Shown here: positions 25,699 to 35,590 of the stretch, in pieces
Layout of the letters: every line of letters starts with the position of its first letter
Position numbering within the stretch: position 1 is the stretch's first letter
Assembly: GCF_000828055.2 (NCBI RefSeq)
Contig: NZ_CP010523.2
Span: forward strand, 5,146,001 to 5,210,000
Direction of reading: 5' to 3'
DNA from: Klebsiella variicola
Lineage (GTDB): Bacteria; Pseudomonadota; Gammaproteobacteria; Enterobacterales; Enterobacteriaceae
Length of the DNA: 64,000 nucleotides
The notes under the pieces: generated by a model
Databases searched by the model: none
Seen by the model: the letters and a program-made list of their open reading frames with translations, nothing else
Told to the model about the DNA's origin: nothing
Position numbers and translations under genes: made by a program

Positions 25699-26892
25699 TT
25701 ACATCACCGCAGCAAAGGCTTTCGCCACCTGCTGAACATTACGTGAGTTTAACCCTGCCACGCACATACGACCGCTGGCAATCAGGTAGACGCCAAACTC
25801 GTCGCGCAGACGATCGACCTGCGCTGCGCTGAAGCCGGTGTAGCTGAACATCCCGCGCTGCTTAAGCAGGTAATCCACCTTGCTGCCCGGAGCAACCTGC
25901 TGCAGCGCGTCGACCAGCGCCTGGCGCATGGTCAGGATGTGCGCGCGCATGGCGTCCACTTCCGCCTGCCAGGTGGCTTTCAGAGCTGCATCGTTCAGCA
26001 CCGTCGCCACCACCTGCGCGCCAAAGCTTGGCGGGCTGGAGTAGTTGCGGCGCACGGTGGCCTTCAGCTGACCCAGCACGCGGCCTGCAGTTTCGCTGTC
26101 TTCACAGACCACTGACAGGCCGCCGACACGCTCCCCGTACAGGGAGAAAATCTTGGAGAACGAGTTGCTGACCAGCATCGGCATCCCGGCGCTGGCGATG
26201 GCGCGAATGGCGTAAGCATCCTCTTCCAGCCCCCCGCCAAAGCCCTGGTAGGCGATGTCGAGGAAGGGGATCAGCTGACGCGCTTGTAATACCTCAACCA
26301 CGCGGTCCCACTGGGCTGGCGTCAGGTCGGCGCCGGTCGGGTTGTGGCAGCAAGGGTGCAGCAGCACAATATCGCGCGCCGGCAGCGTTTGCAGCGTCGC
26401 CAGCAGGTCCTCAAAGCGCACGCCGTTGGTGGCTTTGTCAAACCAGGGGTAAGTACTTACTTCGAAGCCAGCCCCTTCAAAAATGGCGATGTGGTTTTCC
26501 CAGGTCGGATCGCTGACCCAGACATGAGACTCCGGAAAGTAGCGTTTGAGGAAGTCGGCCCCGACCTTCAGCGCGCCCGAACCGCCGACCGTCTGAATGG
26601 AGGCAATGCGGTTTTGCTTAAGCGCGGTATGCTCTGCGCCAAACAGCAGCGGCGCAATCGCCTGACGGTAGCCGCTCAACCCTTCCATCGGCAGATACAG
26701 CGAGGCGCCATGCGGCCCGGCGTTCAGGCGTGCTTCCGCTTCCGCCACCGCCTGCAGCTGCGGGATAATGCCGTCATCGTTGTAGTACAGCCCGATACTC
26801 AGGTTGACTTTGTCGCTTCGCGGATCTTCTTTGAAGCGTTCCATCAGAGAAAGAATAGGGTCGCCGGCGTAGGCGTCAACTTTTTGAAACAC
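25699..26892 (-). CDS. tyrB: Aromatic-amino-acid aminotransferase
   Basis: The 397-residue class I aminotransferase has the PLP lysine K247 in [14 protein letters not shown] and the [12 protein letters not shown] motif. TyrB makes tyrosine, phenylalanine and leucine from their keto acids. The start is a GTG at 26892 ([10 protein letters not shown]), as in E. coli, with CTGGAGA upstream; the ATG-initiated reading from 26934 adds 14 residues not found in the family. A TyrR box overlaps the ribosome site, indicating repression by tyrosine. It lies between aphA and alr on the same strand but with its own promoter region of about 175 bases. Confidence 0.95.
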   Translation of the reverse strand: MFQKVDAYAGDPILSLMERFKEDPRSDKVNLSIGLYYNDDGIIPQLQAVAEAEARLNAGPHGASLYLPMEGLSGYRQAIAPLLFGAEHTALKQNRIASIQTVGGSGALKVGADFLKRYFPESHVWVSDPTWENHIAIFEGAGFEVSTYPWFDKATNGVRFEDLLATLQTLPARDIVLLHPCCHNPTGADLTPAQWDRVVEVLQARQLIPFLDIAYQGFGGGLEEDAYAIRAIASAGMPMLVSNSFSKIFSLYGERVGGLSVVCEDSETAGRVLGQLKATVRRNYSSPPSFGAQVVATVLNDAALKATWQAEVDAMRAHILTMRQALVDALQQVAPGSKVDYLLKQRGMFSYTGFSAAQVDRLRDEFGVYLIASGRMCVAGLNSRNVQQVAKAFAAVM

Positions 26893-26896
26893 GCGA

Positions 26897-26914
26897 TGTA
26901 TCTCCAGGTTTACA
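26897..26914 (-). promoter_or_regulatory. TyrR box overlapping tyrB ribosome site
   Basis: Read on the coding strand, TGTAAA-N6-GATACA fits the TyrR consensus TGTAAA-N6-TTTACA with the essential G and C 14 bases apart. It includes the CTGGAGA ribosome site. Confidence 0.65.
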
Positions 26915-27028
26915 TAGGGCAGGTTCTTACACAATAAACCGGATATGACGACAGGTCGAGAGGATGTTGAGGGGAAAATGACCGCGAGGTGGCATAAACC
27001 GCTTTTTCGCTCGCGGCTGTGCCGATGG

Positions 27029-27060
27029 CGTACCGGATAACATCAGGGTTATCCGGTACG
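27029..27060 (-). terminator. Hairpin between alr and tyrB
   Basis: CGTACCGGATAAC and GTTATCCGGTACG form a perfect 13-bp stem over 6 bases, just after the alr stop codon. No T run follows; it may be a REP-like or 3'-protecting hairpin. Confidence 0.55.
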
Positions 27061-27068
27061 GCTGGTGC

Positions 27069-28148
27069 TTAGTCGAGGTATTTCATGGCGACGCGGGAGG
27101 TCAGTCGCGTAATAAGTTCGTAAGCACTCACTTTCGTTATCTCGGCGATGCGCTCTACCGGGAGTCCCTCTCCCCACAGCACTACCGCGTCGCCGGCTTT
27201 ATCCTGGGCCTGCGGTCCGAGGTCAACGCAGATCATATCCATCGCTACCCGGCCGACAATCGGCACTTCCCGGCCATTGACCAGCACCGGCGTGCCCGAC
27301 GGCGCGGCGCGCGGATAACCGTCGCCATAGCCCATCGCCACCACGCCGAGACGGGTATCGCGTTCGCTGATCCAGGTGCCGCCGTAGCCGACGGGCTCCC
27401 CTGCTTTATGCTCGCGCACCGCAATCAGGCTGGACGTCAGGGTCATCACCGGCTGGCAGCCAAAATCTTTCCCGGTGGAGCGATCGTCCAGCGGCGACAC
27501 GCCATACAGGATAATCCCGGGGCGCACCCAGTCGTAATGCGATTGCGGCCACAGCAGAATGCCGCCCGAGGCGGCGATAGAGCGCAGCCCCGGTTTGCCT
27601 TCGGTAAAGGTGGTGAAGATATCCAGCTGGCGTTCGGTGGCGCCGCAGGTCGGCTCATCGGCGCGGGCGAAATGGCTCACCACGTTCACCGGCTGGCGGA
27701 CGTTTTTACACTGGCTCAGACGCTGATAAAACGCCTCGGCTTCCTCCGGGCGCACCCCTAAGCGATGCATGCCGGTATCCAGCTTCATCCACACGGTTAC
27801 CGGCTCGGGGAGATCGGCTTGCTCCAGCGCCGCCAGCTGTTCGGGGCTATGCACCGCCGTATGCAGGCGCTGGGCGGCGATCACCGCCAGGTCTTCCGCA
27901 GCAAAAAAGCCTTCCAGCAGGAGGATCGGCTGGGCGATGCCTCCTGCTCGCAGGCGCAGCGCCTCTTCCAGGCGGGCGACGCCAAAGGCGTCGGCGTCGG
28001 TCAGCGTTCGCGCGGTCTCAAGGAGGCCGTGTCCGTAGGCGTTCGCTTTCACCACCGCAACCAGTTTGCTGGCAGGCGCCAGGTCACGCAGACGTTGCAG
28101 GTTGTGTCGCAGAGCGCGGCGGTTGATAACTACAGTTGCCGCTTGCAT
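27069..28148 (-). CDS. alr: Alanine racemase, biosynthetic
   Basis: This 359-residue PLP enzyme has the cofactor lysine K34 in [10 protein letters not shown] and the catalytic tyrosine Y255 in PVGYGGTW. It makes D-alanine for peptidoglycan. The length equals that of E. coli Alr, and its place 31 bases after dnaB is the conserved order, which distinguishes it from the catabolic DadX. It is probably cotranscribed with dnaB. Confidence 0.97.
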   Translation of the reverse strand: MQAATVVINRRALRHNLQRLRDLAPASKLVAVVKANAYGHGLLETARTLTDADAFGVARLEEALRLRAGGIAQPILLLEGFFAAEDLAVIAAQRLHTAVHSPEQLAALEQADLPEPVTVWMKLDTGMHRLGVRPEEAEAFYQRLSQCKNVRQPVNVVSHFARADEPTCGATERQLDIFTTFTEGKPGLRSIAASGGILLWPQSHYDWVRPGIILYGVSPLDDRSTGKDFGCQPVMTLTSSLIAVREHKAGEPVGYGGTWISERDTRLGVVAMGYGDGYPRAAPSGTPVLVNGREVPIVGRVAMDMICVDLGPQAQDKAGDAVVLWGEGLPVERIAEITKVSAYELITRLTSRVAMKYLD

Positions 28149-28179
28149 TTGAATTCCTTAAAAAAAGACAGACAGAGTT

Positions 28180-29595
28180 TTACTCATCGTCATACTGAGG
28201 GCCGGCATAATTATCGAAACGCGACCACTGGCCGTTAAAGGTCAGTCGCACGGTGCCGATCGGGCCGTTACGTTGTTTACCAATGATAATTTCCGCGATG
28301 CCTTTAAGATCGCTGTTCTCGTGATAAACCTCATCACGGTAAATGAACATGATCAAGTCGGCATCCTGTTCAATGGATCCGGACTCACGCAGGTCGGAGT
28401 TGACCGGGCGTTTATCGGCGCGCTGTTCCAGCGAGCGGTTCAGCTGCGACAGCGCCACCACCGGCACCTGCAGCTCTTTCGCCAGCGCCTTCAGCGAGCG
28501 GGAGATTTCGGCGATCTCAAGGGTACGGTTGTCGGAGAGCGACGGCACGCGCATCAGCTGCAGGTAGTCGATCATGATAAGTCCGATGCCGCCGTGCTCA
28601 CGGGCGATACGCCGCGCGCGGGAGCGCACTTCCGTCGGCGTCAAGCCGGAGGAGTCATCGATATAGATATTGCGTTTTTCCAGCAGGATGCCCATGGTGC
28701 CGGAGATCCGCGCCCAGTCTTCATCGTCCAGTTGACCGGTACGAATGCGGGTCTGATCGACGCGCGACAGCGAGGCCAGAGAACGCATCATGATCTGTTC
28801 CGAGGGCATCTCAAGACTGAAGATGAGTACCGGCTTATCCTGCAGCATTGCCGCGTTTTCCACGAGGTTCATCGCGAAGGTCGTTTTACCCATCGACGGA
28901 CGGGCGGCGACGATAATCAGATCCGACGGCTGCAGGCCAGCGGTCTTTTTGTTGAGGTCGTCGTAGCCGGTATTCACCCCGGTGACACCGTCATGCGGCT
29001 GCTGGAACAGCTGTTCGATACGGGCGACGGTGGCATCAAGCACATCGGCGATGTTTTTCGGCCCTTCGTCTTTATTGGCCCGGCTTTCGGCGATTTTGAA
29101 AACCCGGGATTCGGCGAGATCGAGCAGATCTTCGCTGGTTCGCCCCTGCGGGTCGAAGCCGGCTTCGGCGATCTCGTTGGCCACCGAAATCATCTCGCGC
29201 ACCACCGCGCGTTCGCGCACGATGTCAGCATAGGCGCTGATGTTCGCCGCGCTGGGCGTGTTTTTGGACAGTTCGGCCAGGTAGGCGAAGCCGCCGACGC
29301 TGTCCAGCTGCCCCTGACGCTCCAGCGACTCCGCAAGGGTGATCAGGTCAATCGGGCTACCTGACTCCTGCAGACGCGCCATCTCGGTAAAGATATGACG
29401 ATGCGGACGAGTATAGAAATCTTCCGACACCACGCGTTCGGCGACGTCGTCCCAGCGCTCGTTATCCAGCATTAAACCGCCCAACACCGACTGCTCCGCT
29501 TCAATCGAGTGCGGCGGGACTTTCAGCCCGGCGAGCTGCGGATCGCGTTCGCGGGTTTCTGTCTGTGGTTTGTTGAAGGGTTTATTTCCTGCCAT
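28180..29595 (-). CDS. dnaB: Replicative DNA helicase
   Basis: The 471-residue DnaB has the N-terminal primase/DnaC-interacting domain, a linker and the RecA-like helicase domain with Walker A ARPSMGKTT (about residue 230), Walker B LIMIDYLQLM and the arginine-finger region. As a hexamer it unwinds the replication fork and binds DnaG and the loader DnaC. It has no intein. It starts a unit with alr and is divergent from qorA with 169 bases between. Confidence 0.98.
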   Translation of the reverse strand: MAGNKPFNKPQTETRERDPQLAGLKVPPHSIEAEQSVLGGLMLDNERWDDVAERVVSEDFYTRPHRHIFTEMARLQESGSPIDLITLAESLERQGQLDSVGGFAYLAELSKNTPSAANISAYADIVRERAVVREMISVANEIAEAGFDPQGRTSEDLLDLAESRVFKIAESRANKDEGPKNIADVLDATVARIEQLFQQPHDGVTGVNTGYDDLNKKTAGLQPSDLIIVAARPSMGKTTFAMNLVENAAMLQDKPVLIFSLEMPSEQIMMRSLASLSRVDQTRIRTGQLDDEDWARISGTMGILLEKRNIYIDDSSGLTPTEVRSRARRIAREHGGIGLIMIDYLQLMRVPSLSDNRTLEIAEISRSLKALAKELQVPVVALSQLNRSLEQRADKRPVNSDLRESGSIEQDADLIMFIYRDEVYHENSDLKGIAEIIIGKQRNGPIGTVRLTFNGQWSRFDNYAGPQYDDE

Positions 29596-29764
29596 AGCCT
29601 AACATTTCACCGATACGGAAAAGAGCGTGACAGTATAGCGAGAAAGCCATTGCCGCTAAAGAACCCATTAAGCGTGGCAGGCCTGAGGCGGATAAGAAAA
29701 TCCGTCGCTGCCGCCGCAGGCTGTTAAGCTTACTGGATAATCTCAGAACAACACAGGAGCGAAC

Positions 29765-30748
29765 ATGGCAACACGCATCGAATTTTCAAAACACGGCGGG
29801 CCGGAGGTGCTTCAGGCGGTTGAGTTCACGCCCCGCGATCCTGCGGAACATGAAATTCAGGTCGAAAACAAAGCCATCGGTATCAACTATATCGACACCT
29901 ATGTTCGTAGCGGCCTCTATCCGCCACCATCGCTGCCGAGCGGTCTGGGCACCGAGGCAGCCGGCGTCGTCAGTAAAGTTGGCCATGGGGTAACGCACAT
30001 TAAGGTAGGCGATCGGGTGGTGTACGCGCAGTCGGCGCTCGGCGCCTACAGCACGGTACACAATGTGCTGGCCGACAAAGCCGCGGTCCTGCCGGACGCC
30101 ATCTCTTTCGAACAGGCCGCGGCATCGTTCCTGAAAGGATTGACGGTGTGGTATCTGCTGCGCAAAACCTATGAAATTAAGCCTAATGAAGTATTCCTGT
30201 TTCACGCGGCCGCCGGCGGCGTGGGGCTGATTGCCTGTCAGTGGGCGAAAGCGCTGGGCGCGAAACTTATCGGCACCGTCGGCAGCGCGCAGAAAGCGCA
30301 GCGTGCCAAAGAGGCTGGCGCCTGGCAGGTAATTAACTATCGCGAAGAGCAAATCGTGGAGCGACTCAAGGCGCTTACCGACGGTAAGAAAGTGGCCGTG
30401 GTCTACGACTCGGTGGGGAAAGATACCTGGGAAGCCTCTCTGGACTGCCTGCAGCGACGCGGCCTGATGGTCAGCTTTGGCAACTCCTCCGGCCCGGTGA
30501 CCGGCGTCAATCTGGGGATCCTGAATCAGAAAGGTTCTCTGTACGTCACCCGCCCATCGCTGCAGGGCTATATCACCAACCGGGAAGAGCTGGCGGAAGC
30601 CTGCAGTGAACTGTTTTCACTGATCGCCAGTGGGGTAATCAAAGTGGACGTGCCCGAGAGTCAGACCTATCCGCTGACCGAGGCCCGTCGGGCGCATGAA
30701 GTTCTGGAAAGCCGGGTAACTCAGGGGTCTAGTCTGCTGCTGCCGTAA
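29765..30748 (+). CDS. qorA: NADPH-dependent quinone oxidoreductase
   Basis: The 327-residue medium-chain dehydrogenase of the zeta-crystallin type has a GroES-like N-terminal fold with NYIDTYVRSGLY and the nucleotide-binding HAAAGGVGLIACQWAK motif. It lacks the zinc-binding cysteines of alcohol dehydrogenases, as expected for quinone reductases. It probably reduces quinones with NADPH in the cytoplasm. AACACAGGAGCG precedes the ATG. It is a single gene with its own terminator, placed beside dnaB as in E. coli. Confidence 0.95.
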   Translation: MATRIEFSKHGGPEVLQAVEFTPRDPAEHEIQVENKAIGINYIDTYVRSGLYPPPSLPSGLGTEAAGVVSKVGHGVTHIKVGDRVVYAQSALGAYSTVHNVLADKAAVLPDAISFEQAAASFLKGLTVWYLLRKTYEIKPNEVFLFHAAAGGVGLIACQWAKALGAKLIGTVGSAQKAQRAKEAGAWQVINYREEQIVERLKALTDGKKVAVVYDSVGKDTWEASLDCLQRRGLMVSFGNSSGPVTGVNLGILNQKGSLYVTRPSLQGYITNREELAEACSELFSLIASGVIKVDVPESQTYPLTEARRAHEVLESRVTQGSSLLLP

Positions 30749-30770
30749 GCGGACAAAGGGACAAAAGTTT

Positions 30771-30804
30771 AGGGCTTCCACCTGGGAAGCCCTTACTTTT
30801 TTTT
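30771..30804 (+). terminator. Terminator of qorA
   Basis: AGGGCTTCC (30771-30779) and GGAAGCCCT (30785-30793) form a 9-bp stem followed by a T-rich tract. Confidence 0.88.
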
Positions 30805-30929
30805 AGTTCGGCTGTATGTAGGGTACAGCGCGATGAATTCGTTAACGCGCTAATAGTGACAGATTTGCTCAGTAATGCCTACGCGGTTGTCTGCAAAATT
30901 GTTCAGGTTGTGACAGACCCCTCAATACC

Positions 30930-31172
30930 TTAGTAACGCCAACGGTTATTGTCGCGATAAGCGTTTCCGTTCGGGGATTTCAGCGCCCGAATAATCCACA
31001 CCACCACCACGGCCAGCAGCAGCCACGGCAGTAATTTGATCATCAAGGCAAACAACCCGCCGACGAACATCAGCGCGGTAGCGGCCACGATAGCCGCGAT
31101 AATCCCCAGCAGCGATACGCCGGTCACCAACAGCATGACAAAAAATCCAATGACAAATAGCAGTTCCAGCAT
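30930..31172 (-). CDS. pspG: Phage shock protein G
   Basis: This 80-residue inner-membrane protein matches PspG: MLELLFVIGFFVMLLVTGVSLLG, a second hydrophobic stretch and the C-terminal RWRY. It is an effector of the phage shock response to membrane stress. The start at 31172 fits the family length; the reading from 31202 adds ten residues upstream of the ribosome site. A sigma54 promoter at 31214-31229 lies just upstream, matching PspF control. Confidence 0.95.
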   Translation of the reverse strand: MLELLFVIGFFVMLLVTGVSLLGIIAAIVAATALMFVGGLFALMIKLLPWLLLAVVVVWIIRALKSPNGNAYRDNNRWRY

Positions 31173-31213
31173 GGTTCTCTCCCCAACGAATGAATACTTC
31201 ACTCTGCAGGTAT

Positions 31214-31229
31214 TACAAAAAGCATGCCA
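31214..31229 (-). promoter_or_regulatory. Sigma54 promoter of pspG
   Basis: On the minus strand TGGCATGCTTTTTGTA fits TGGCACG-N4-TTGCW with correct GG-to-G spacing and two mismatches. It lies 42 bases before the pspG start, between pspG and the dusA terminator. Confidence 0.75.
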
Positions 31230-31256
31230 AACATAAACATTTGACTTTAAAAGAAA

Positions 31257-31282
31257 ACGCCCCGCGTCAGTGCGCGAGGCGT
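31257..31282 (-). terminator. Terminator of dusA
   Basis: On the minus strand ACGCCTCGCG and CGCGGGGCGT pair over six bases (one G-T pair), followed by TTTTCTTTT. Confidence 0.85.
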
Positions 31283-31311
31283 GGTCAATTTCACCAGGTT
31301 TTCGTCAGAAA

Positions 31312-32310
31312 TTAACGTTTATCGGCCACCAGCTTCAGCGCATGCTCCAGCACCGCAATATCGGCGCCGGCTTTATGCGCGTTCTCGCTCAGGTAGCGAC
31401 GCCACTGGCGAGCGCCGGGGATGCCCTGAAACAGCCCCAGCATATGGCGGGTAATATGGCCCAGATAGGTGCCATTGCTGAGCTCGCGCTCAATATACGG
31501 GTACATGGCTCGCACCACCGCCACCGGATCGGCATCCGCGCCGGCGATGCCGAAAATTTCGCGGTCGACCGAGGCCAGAATACCCGGGTTCTGATAGGCC
31601 TCACGCCCGACCATCACCCCATCCATATGCTCAAGCTGCAGTCTGGCTTCGTCCAGCGATTTGATCCCGCCGTTAATCGCCATCGTCAGGTGGGGAAAGT
31701 CGCGCTTCAGCTGCCAGACGCGGGGGTAATCCAGCGGCGGGATCTCGCGGTTCTCTTTTGGGCTCAGGCCGGAGAGCCAGGCTTTGCGGGCGTGAATAAT
31801 AAACATCTCACACTCGCCCTTGCCGGAGACCGTCTCAATGAAATCGCACAGAAACTCATAGCTATCCTGATCGTCAATCCCGATACGGGTTTTCACCGTG
31901 ACCGGAATCGACACCACATCGCGCATCGCCTTGATGCAGTCGGCCACCAGTGGCGCATTGCCCATCAGACAGGCGCCAAACATCCCATTCTGCACGCGGT
32001 CGGAGGGGCAGCCGACGTTGAGATTGATCTCATCGTAGCCACGCGCTTCAGCCAGCTTCGCGCACTGCGCCAGGGCCTGCGGATCGCTGCCGCCGAGCTG
32101 CAGAGCAACCGGGTGCTCTTCTTCGCTATAGGCCAGATAGTCACCTTTGCCGTGAATAATCGCCCCCGTGGTCACCATTTCGGTATACAGCAGCGTATGC
32201 CGCGACAGCAGCCGCAGGAAGTAGCGGCAGTGTCGGTCAGTCCAGTCGAGCATCGGCGCGATGGAGAAGCGGTGAGCAGGGAAAACAGGTGACGTTGATT
32301 CAGGCATCAT
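31312..32310 (-). CDS. dusA: tRNA-dihydrouridine synthase A
   Basis: The FMN-dependent enzyme has [14 protein letters not shown], the catalytic cysteine loop [19 protein letters not shown] and the C-terminal tRNA-binding helical domain. It reduces U20/U20a of tRNAs to dihydrouridine. The N-terminus is uncertain: ATG codons at 32310 and 32307 begin close to the conserved core, while the frame stays open to 32493; 332 residues is assumed. It is a single gene divergent from nothing (a cupin gene lies upstream on the same strand). Confidence 0.93.
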   Translation of the reverse strand: MMPESTSPVFPAHRFSIAPMLDWTDRHCRYFLRLLSRHTLLYTEMVTTGAIIHGKGDYLAYSEEEHPVALQLGGSDPQALAQCAKLAEARGYDEINLNVGCPSDRVQNGMFGACLMGNAPLVADCIKAMRDVVSIPVTVKTRIGIDDQDSYEFLCDFIETVSGKGECEMFIIHARKAWLSGLSPKENREIPPLDYPRVWQLKRDFPHLTMAINGGIKSLDEARLQLEHMDGVMVGREAYQNPGILASVDREIFGIAGADADPVAVVRAMYPYIERELSNGTYLGHITRHMLGLFQGIPGARQWRRYLSENAHKAGADIAVLEHALKLVADKR

Positions 32311-32410
32311 GGCGAATAAATAAGCATCCGGGTAAAAAGGGGCGCTACTATAGCACAAAGATAAACCACAGGCGCATAGTGCGCCGCGCTTCGCCCCTTC
32401 CCCGGGTCGA

Positions 32411-32899
32411 TTACTTTTTCCGCGGCTTGCCGTCGTGTGGACCGAAGAATTGCGGCGGATGGTCAACCCAGCGATCCTGGCGCGTCGCGGCATAGCCTGG
32501 ATTGAGCGGATAATAGATGCGGTTGTATTTCTTGTTGGCCTCGCCCACCACCAGCAGACGAACCTCCTGCTCGGTGTTATTGAGAAAAGTGTGGCAGATA
32601 CCGGTACCCGCGGGAAAACCCACGCTGTCCCCTGGCTCCAGCTTCCAGAGATAGCCGTTTATCCACACTTCCGGATAGCCCTCCAGCACGTAGATGAACT
32701 CTTCCTCATCGCTCTCCGCGTGCGGGTACGAGGTGCGCCGCCCGGGCGGCAGTCGCTCGTGGTGGATCCCCAGCCGGTTGAGACGTAAACCGCGCCCCAG
32801 CGGCGCGCCAATCGAAAAACGCTCCGGGCTGTCGGGATAAGTGGCATCGTCGGGCCCTTCCAGTTCGCGCCAGTGGCGAATGCAATCAGGTCGTTTCAT
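32411..32899 (-). CDS. Cupin domain protein
   Basis: This 162-residue protein has one cupin barrel: [21 protein letters not shown] supplies the first metal motif and [12 protein letters not shown] the second histidine. A GGGAGAA ribosome site fixes the start at 32899. Cupins of this single-domain type bind a metal and a small ligand; which reaction it performs, if any, is unknown. It lies between dusA and zur, 100 bases upstream of dusA on the same strand and divergent from zur with a 250-base gap. Confidence 0.8.
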   Translation of the reverse strand: MKRPDCIRHWRELEGPDDATYPDSPERFSIGAPLGRGLRLNRLGIHHERLPPGRRTSYPHAESDEEEFIYVLEGYPEVWINGYLWKLEPGDSVGFPAGTGICHTFLNNTEQEVRLLVVGEANKKYNRIYYPLNPGYAATRQDRWVDHPPQFFGPHDGKPRKK

Positions 32900-33148
32900 C
32901 GTTTTCTCCCGAAAATGAGACACTTCAGATATAGCATACCCAGGGTCATGCGTGTTGCGATTAAATCGGGCAGGACGGTTTTAGCGATCGACTAAGGCGT
33001 AGTCTGCACGAAAGTCAGCGGCCAGCACCCGGAACTGGCGCAGGTACCGACAATCTGAAGTATGACCCGTATCACCTGCCGGCTCTCGGTGTTTTCTGAG
33101 GAACGTGATAAAGTAACAGATTCAAATTCACGCAACCCGAGGATGCTC

Positions 33149-33664
33149 ATGGATAAGACCCCTTCGCAAGAGATGTTAGCGCATGCTGAAAAGCTATGCG
33201 CGCAGCGCGGCGTACGCCTGACCCCACAGCGTCTGGAGGTGTTGCGCCTGATGAGCCTGCAACAAGGGGCGATCAGCGCCTACGATCTGCTGGATCTCCT
33301 GCGTGACAAAGAGCCGCAGGCTAAACCGCCGACGGTTTACCGCGCGCTGGAGTTTTTACTCGAGCAGGGCTTTGTTCATAAGGTTGAATCGACCAACAGC
33401 TATGTGCTGTGCCATCTCTTTGACCAGCCGACCCATAGCTCAGCCATGTTTATCTGTGACCGCTGTGGCGTGGTGAAGGAAGAGGCGGCGGAAGGGGTGG
33501 AAGATATCATGCATACGTTAGCGGCCAGAATGGGCTTTGCCCTGCGCCACAACGTGATTGAAGCTCACGGCCTTTGTGCAGACTGCGTGGAAGTCGAAGC
33601 CTGCAGCACGCCGGGACACTGCCAGCACGACCATTCCATTCAGCTGAAAAAGAAAGCCCGCTGA
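33149..33664 (+). CDS. zur: Zinc uptake regulator Zur
   Basis: The 171-residue Fur-family repressor has the winged helix (residues about 10-85, TPQRLEVLRLM...PPTVYRALEFLLEQGFVHKV) and the zinc-binding CDRCG and CADCVEVEAC clusters with histidines near the C-terminus. It represses zinc import genes when zinc is sufficient. The start at 33149 matches the E. coli length and has CGAGGA six bases upstream; in-frame ATGs at 33143 and 33062 are less likely. Confidence 0.95.
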   Translation: MDKTPSQEMLAHAEKLCAQRGVRLTPQRLEVLRLMSLQQGAISAYDLLDLLRDKEPQAKPPTVYRALEFLLEQGFVHKVESTNSYVLCHLFDQPTHSSAMFICDRCGVVKEEAAEGVEDIMHTLAARMGFALRHNVIEAHGLCADCVEVEACSTPGHCQHDHSIQLKKKAR

Positions 33665-33759
33665 GCGTCAGCCGCAGCGGGAAACAGGGTTAACGGCGCA
33701 TCCTTACGCCATTCAGACAGGCACTAACACAAATGCTTTATTCTTTGAGCCACGGAACG

Positions 33760-33969
33760 CTACCAGCGGTAGTCGTTTTTATGCTCCCAGTCTGAGACTT
33801 CTTTCTCAGCCTGATCCTTCGCATAGCCGTACCGTTCCTGAATTTTACCGACCAGCTGATCGCGCTTACCTTCGATCACGGTCATATCATCATCGGTAAG
33901 TTTGCCCCACTGTTCCTTGGCTTTACCTTTCAACTGTTTCCAGTTACCGCCGATTTCGTCTTTATTCAT
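33760..33969 (-). CDS. yjbJ: CsbD family stress protein YjbJ
   Basis: The 69-residue CsbD-like protein begins MNKDEIGGNWKQLKGKAKEQWGKL and ends YRW, the same length as E. coli YjbJ. Members are abundant small hydrophilic proteins induced by general stress; the molecular role is unknown. The start at 33969 is chosen by family alignment and a GAGGACG ribosome site rather than the longer reading from 34020. Confidence 0.95.
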   Translation of the reverse strand: MNKDEIGGNWKQLKGKAKEQWGKLTDDDMTVIEGKRDQLVGKIQERYGYAKDQAEKEVSDWEHKNDYRW

Positions 33970-34108
33970 GATAACGTCCTCATCATTCGGTGGGTTTACA
34001 GCCCGTTTTGTACCGGACATGGTATTAACTATAGATGAGAATGCTGGTACCGATTCGTTATTCGGAATTTTTAACCATCATACCGATGGGTAAGGCTGAG
34101 GCGATTTT

Positions 34109-34172
34109 CCCGGCTTGCGCTACGCTGAGCCGGGCTACTGAGTTGCCCCGGTAAGCGGCGCGCAACCGCGGG
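34109..34172. repeat. REP/BIME-like inverted repeats
   Basis: Two adjacent imperfect hairpins occur, CCCGGCT...AGCCGGG (34109-34134) and CCCCGGT...ACCGCGGG (34147-34172). Their form and position after dinF fit repetitive extragenic palindromes. Confidence 0.5.
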
Positions 34173-34204
34173 AATTCATAGATGGCCGTGATGAACGGCA
34201 ATGA

Positions 34205-35521
34205 CTAGCTAAACCAGGTGCCGTGTCGCCAGTGGCGACGCCAGATCAGCGCCAGAGACAGGCCGCGCAGGGCGAGGAACACCGCCAGCGCCAGCCACAG
34301 ACCGTGGTTACCGAGCAGCGGGACCGAAAGCAGCGTTACAGCAAACCCCGCCGCGGCGACCGCCATGCTGTTCCGCATCTCCGCGCCGCGTGTGGCGCCG
34401 ATAAACATGCCGTCCAGCAGATAGCACCAGACGCCCACCACCGGCAGGATGGCCTGCCAGATCAGATAGCGATCGGCCAGCTGCTGCAGAGAAGGCAGCG
34501 AGGTTAACAACGCGATGATGTACTCCCCCGCCAGGCTATAAATCAGGGCAAACGCCAGCGCCACCATGCCAGACTGCCGGCAGGCCGCCCGCCAGACTTC
34601 CAGCAGCTGGCTGCCGTCGCGCGCGCCGTAGGCCTGGCCGGAGTGGGCCTCCACGGCATAGGCAAAACCATCCAGCGCATAGGCGGTAAAGGTCAGCATG
34701 GTCATCAGTACCGCATTGACCGCCACAATGTCGCTGCCCAGACGCGCGCCGTACACGGTCAGCGCGCCAAAGCACAGCTGTAGCAGCAGGGAACGCAGCA
34801 TGATGTCCCGATTCAACGCCAGCAGACGGCGCAGATCCCCGCGCCAGGCGTTTTTCAGCATTGCCAGCGACACGCCGCGCAGCGTCAGCACCCGCTTCGC
34901 CATCATCAGGCCAATAATGAGAGTGGCGTACTCCGCGGTGACCGTGGCCAGCGCAGCCCCCTGGACGTTCATCCGCAGGCCCATCACCAGCCACAGGTCG
35001 AGCACAATATTCAACAGATTACCGACCACCAGCAGAATCACCGGCGCCCGTGCGTACTGGACTCCCAGCAGCCAGCCGAGCAGCACCAGGTTGGCCAGCG
35101 AAGCGGGGGCGCTGAGCCAGCGAATTTCAAGGAACCGCCGTGCCTGCTCAAGCACCGCCTCACTGCCGCCAACAATATGCAGAGCGAGGTTAATCAGCGG
35201 CAGGCGAAACAGGATGATGAGAACCCCGGCGCCCAGCGCCAGGGCCAGCGGCTGCACCAGCGCCCGCGCCAGTCGCAGCGGATCTTTGGCACCCCAGGCC
35301 TGAGCGGTGAGCCCGGTGGTGCTCATGCGCAAAAACAGCAGCAGCATGAAGAGGAAACTGGTAGCCGTCGCCCCAACCGCGACGCCGCCGAGGTATACCG
35401 GGCTGTCAAGATGGCCGATCACCGCGGTATCCACCAGCCCCAGCAGCGGGACGGTGATATTGGAGAAAATCATCGGGATCGCAAGGCGCCACAGCGCTTT
35501 ATCGGCAGCGTTGAGCAGCAT
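34205..35521 (-). CDS. dinF: MATE family transporter DinF
   Basis: This 438-residue protein of the multidrug and toxic compound extrusion family has twelve hydrophobic helices in two homologous halves. DinF is a damage-inducible membrane transporter linked to oxidative and bile-salt stress in E. coli. It starts about 70 bases after lexA on the same strand and is transcribed from the lexA SOS promoter. The start at 35521 (MLLNAADKALWRLAIPM) fits the family; the frame is open to 35560. Confidence 0.93.
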   Translation of the reverse strand: MLLNAADKALWRLAIPMIFSNITVPLLGLVDTAVIGHLDSPVYLGGVAVGATATSFLFMLLLFLRMSTTGLTAQAWGAKDPLRLARALVQPLALALGAGVLIILFRLPLINLALHIVGGSEAVLEQARRFLEIRWLSAPASLANLVLLGWLLGVQYARAPVILLVVGNLLNIVLDLWLVMGLRMNVQGAALATVTAEYATLIIGLMMAKRVLTLRGVSLAMLKNAWRGDLRRLLALNRDIMLRSLLLQLCFGALTVYGARLGSDIVAVNAVLMTMLTFTAYALDGFAYAVEAHSGQAYGARDGSQLLEVWRAACRQSGMVALAFALIYSLAGEYIIALLTSLPSLQQLADRYLIWQAILPVVGVWCYLLDGMFIGATRGAEMRNSMAVAAAGFAVTLLSVPLLGNHGLWLALAVFLALRGLSLALIWRRHWRHGTWFS

Positions 35522-35590
35522 GTTCGGAGACCTGATTGAGGACAAACGTCGCAGCGTCATGCATCAGATGACGCTGCGCAGGGGCAGGCG

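Noticed and set aside
28273..29364. 363-codon open frame on the plus strand
   Set aside because: It is antisense to dnaB.
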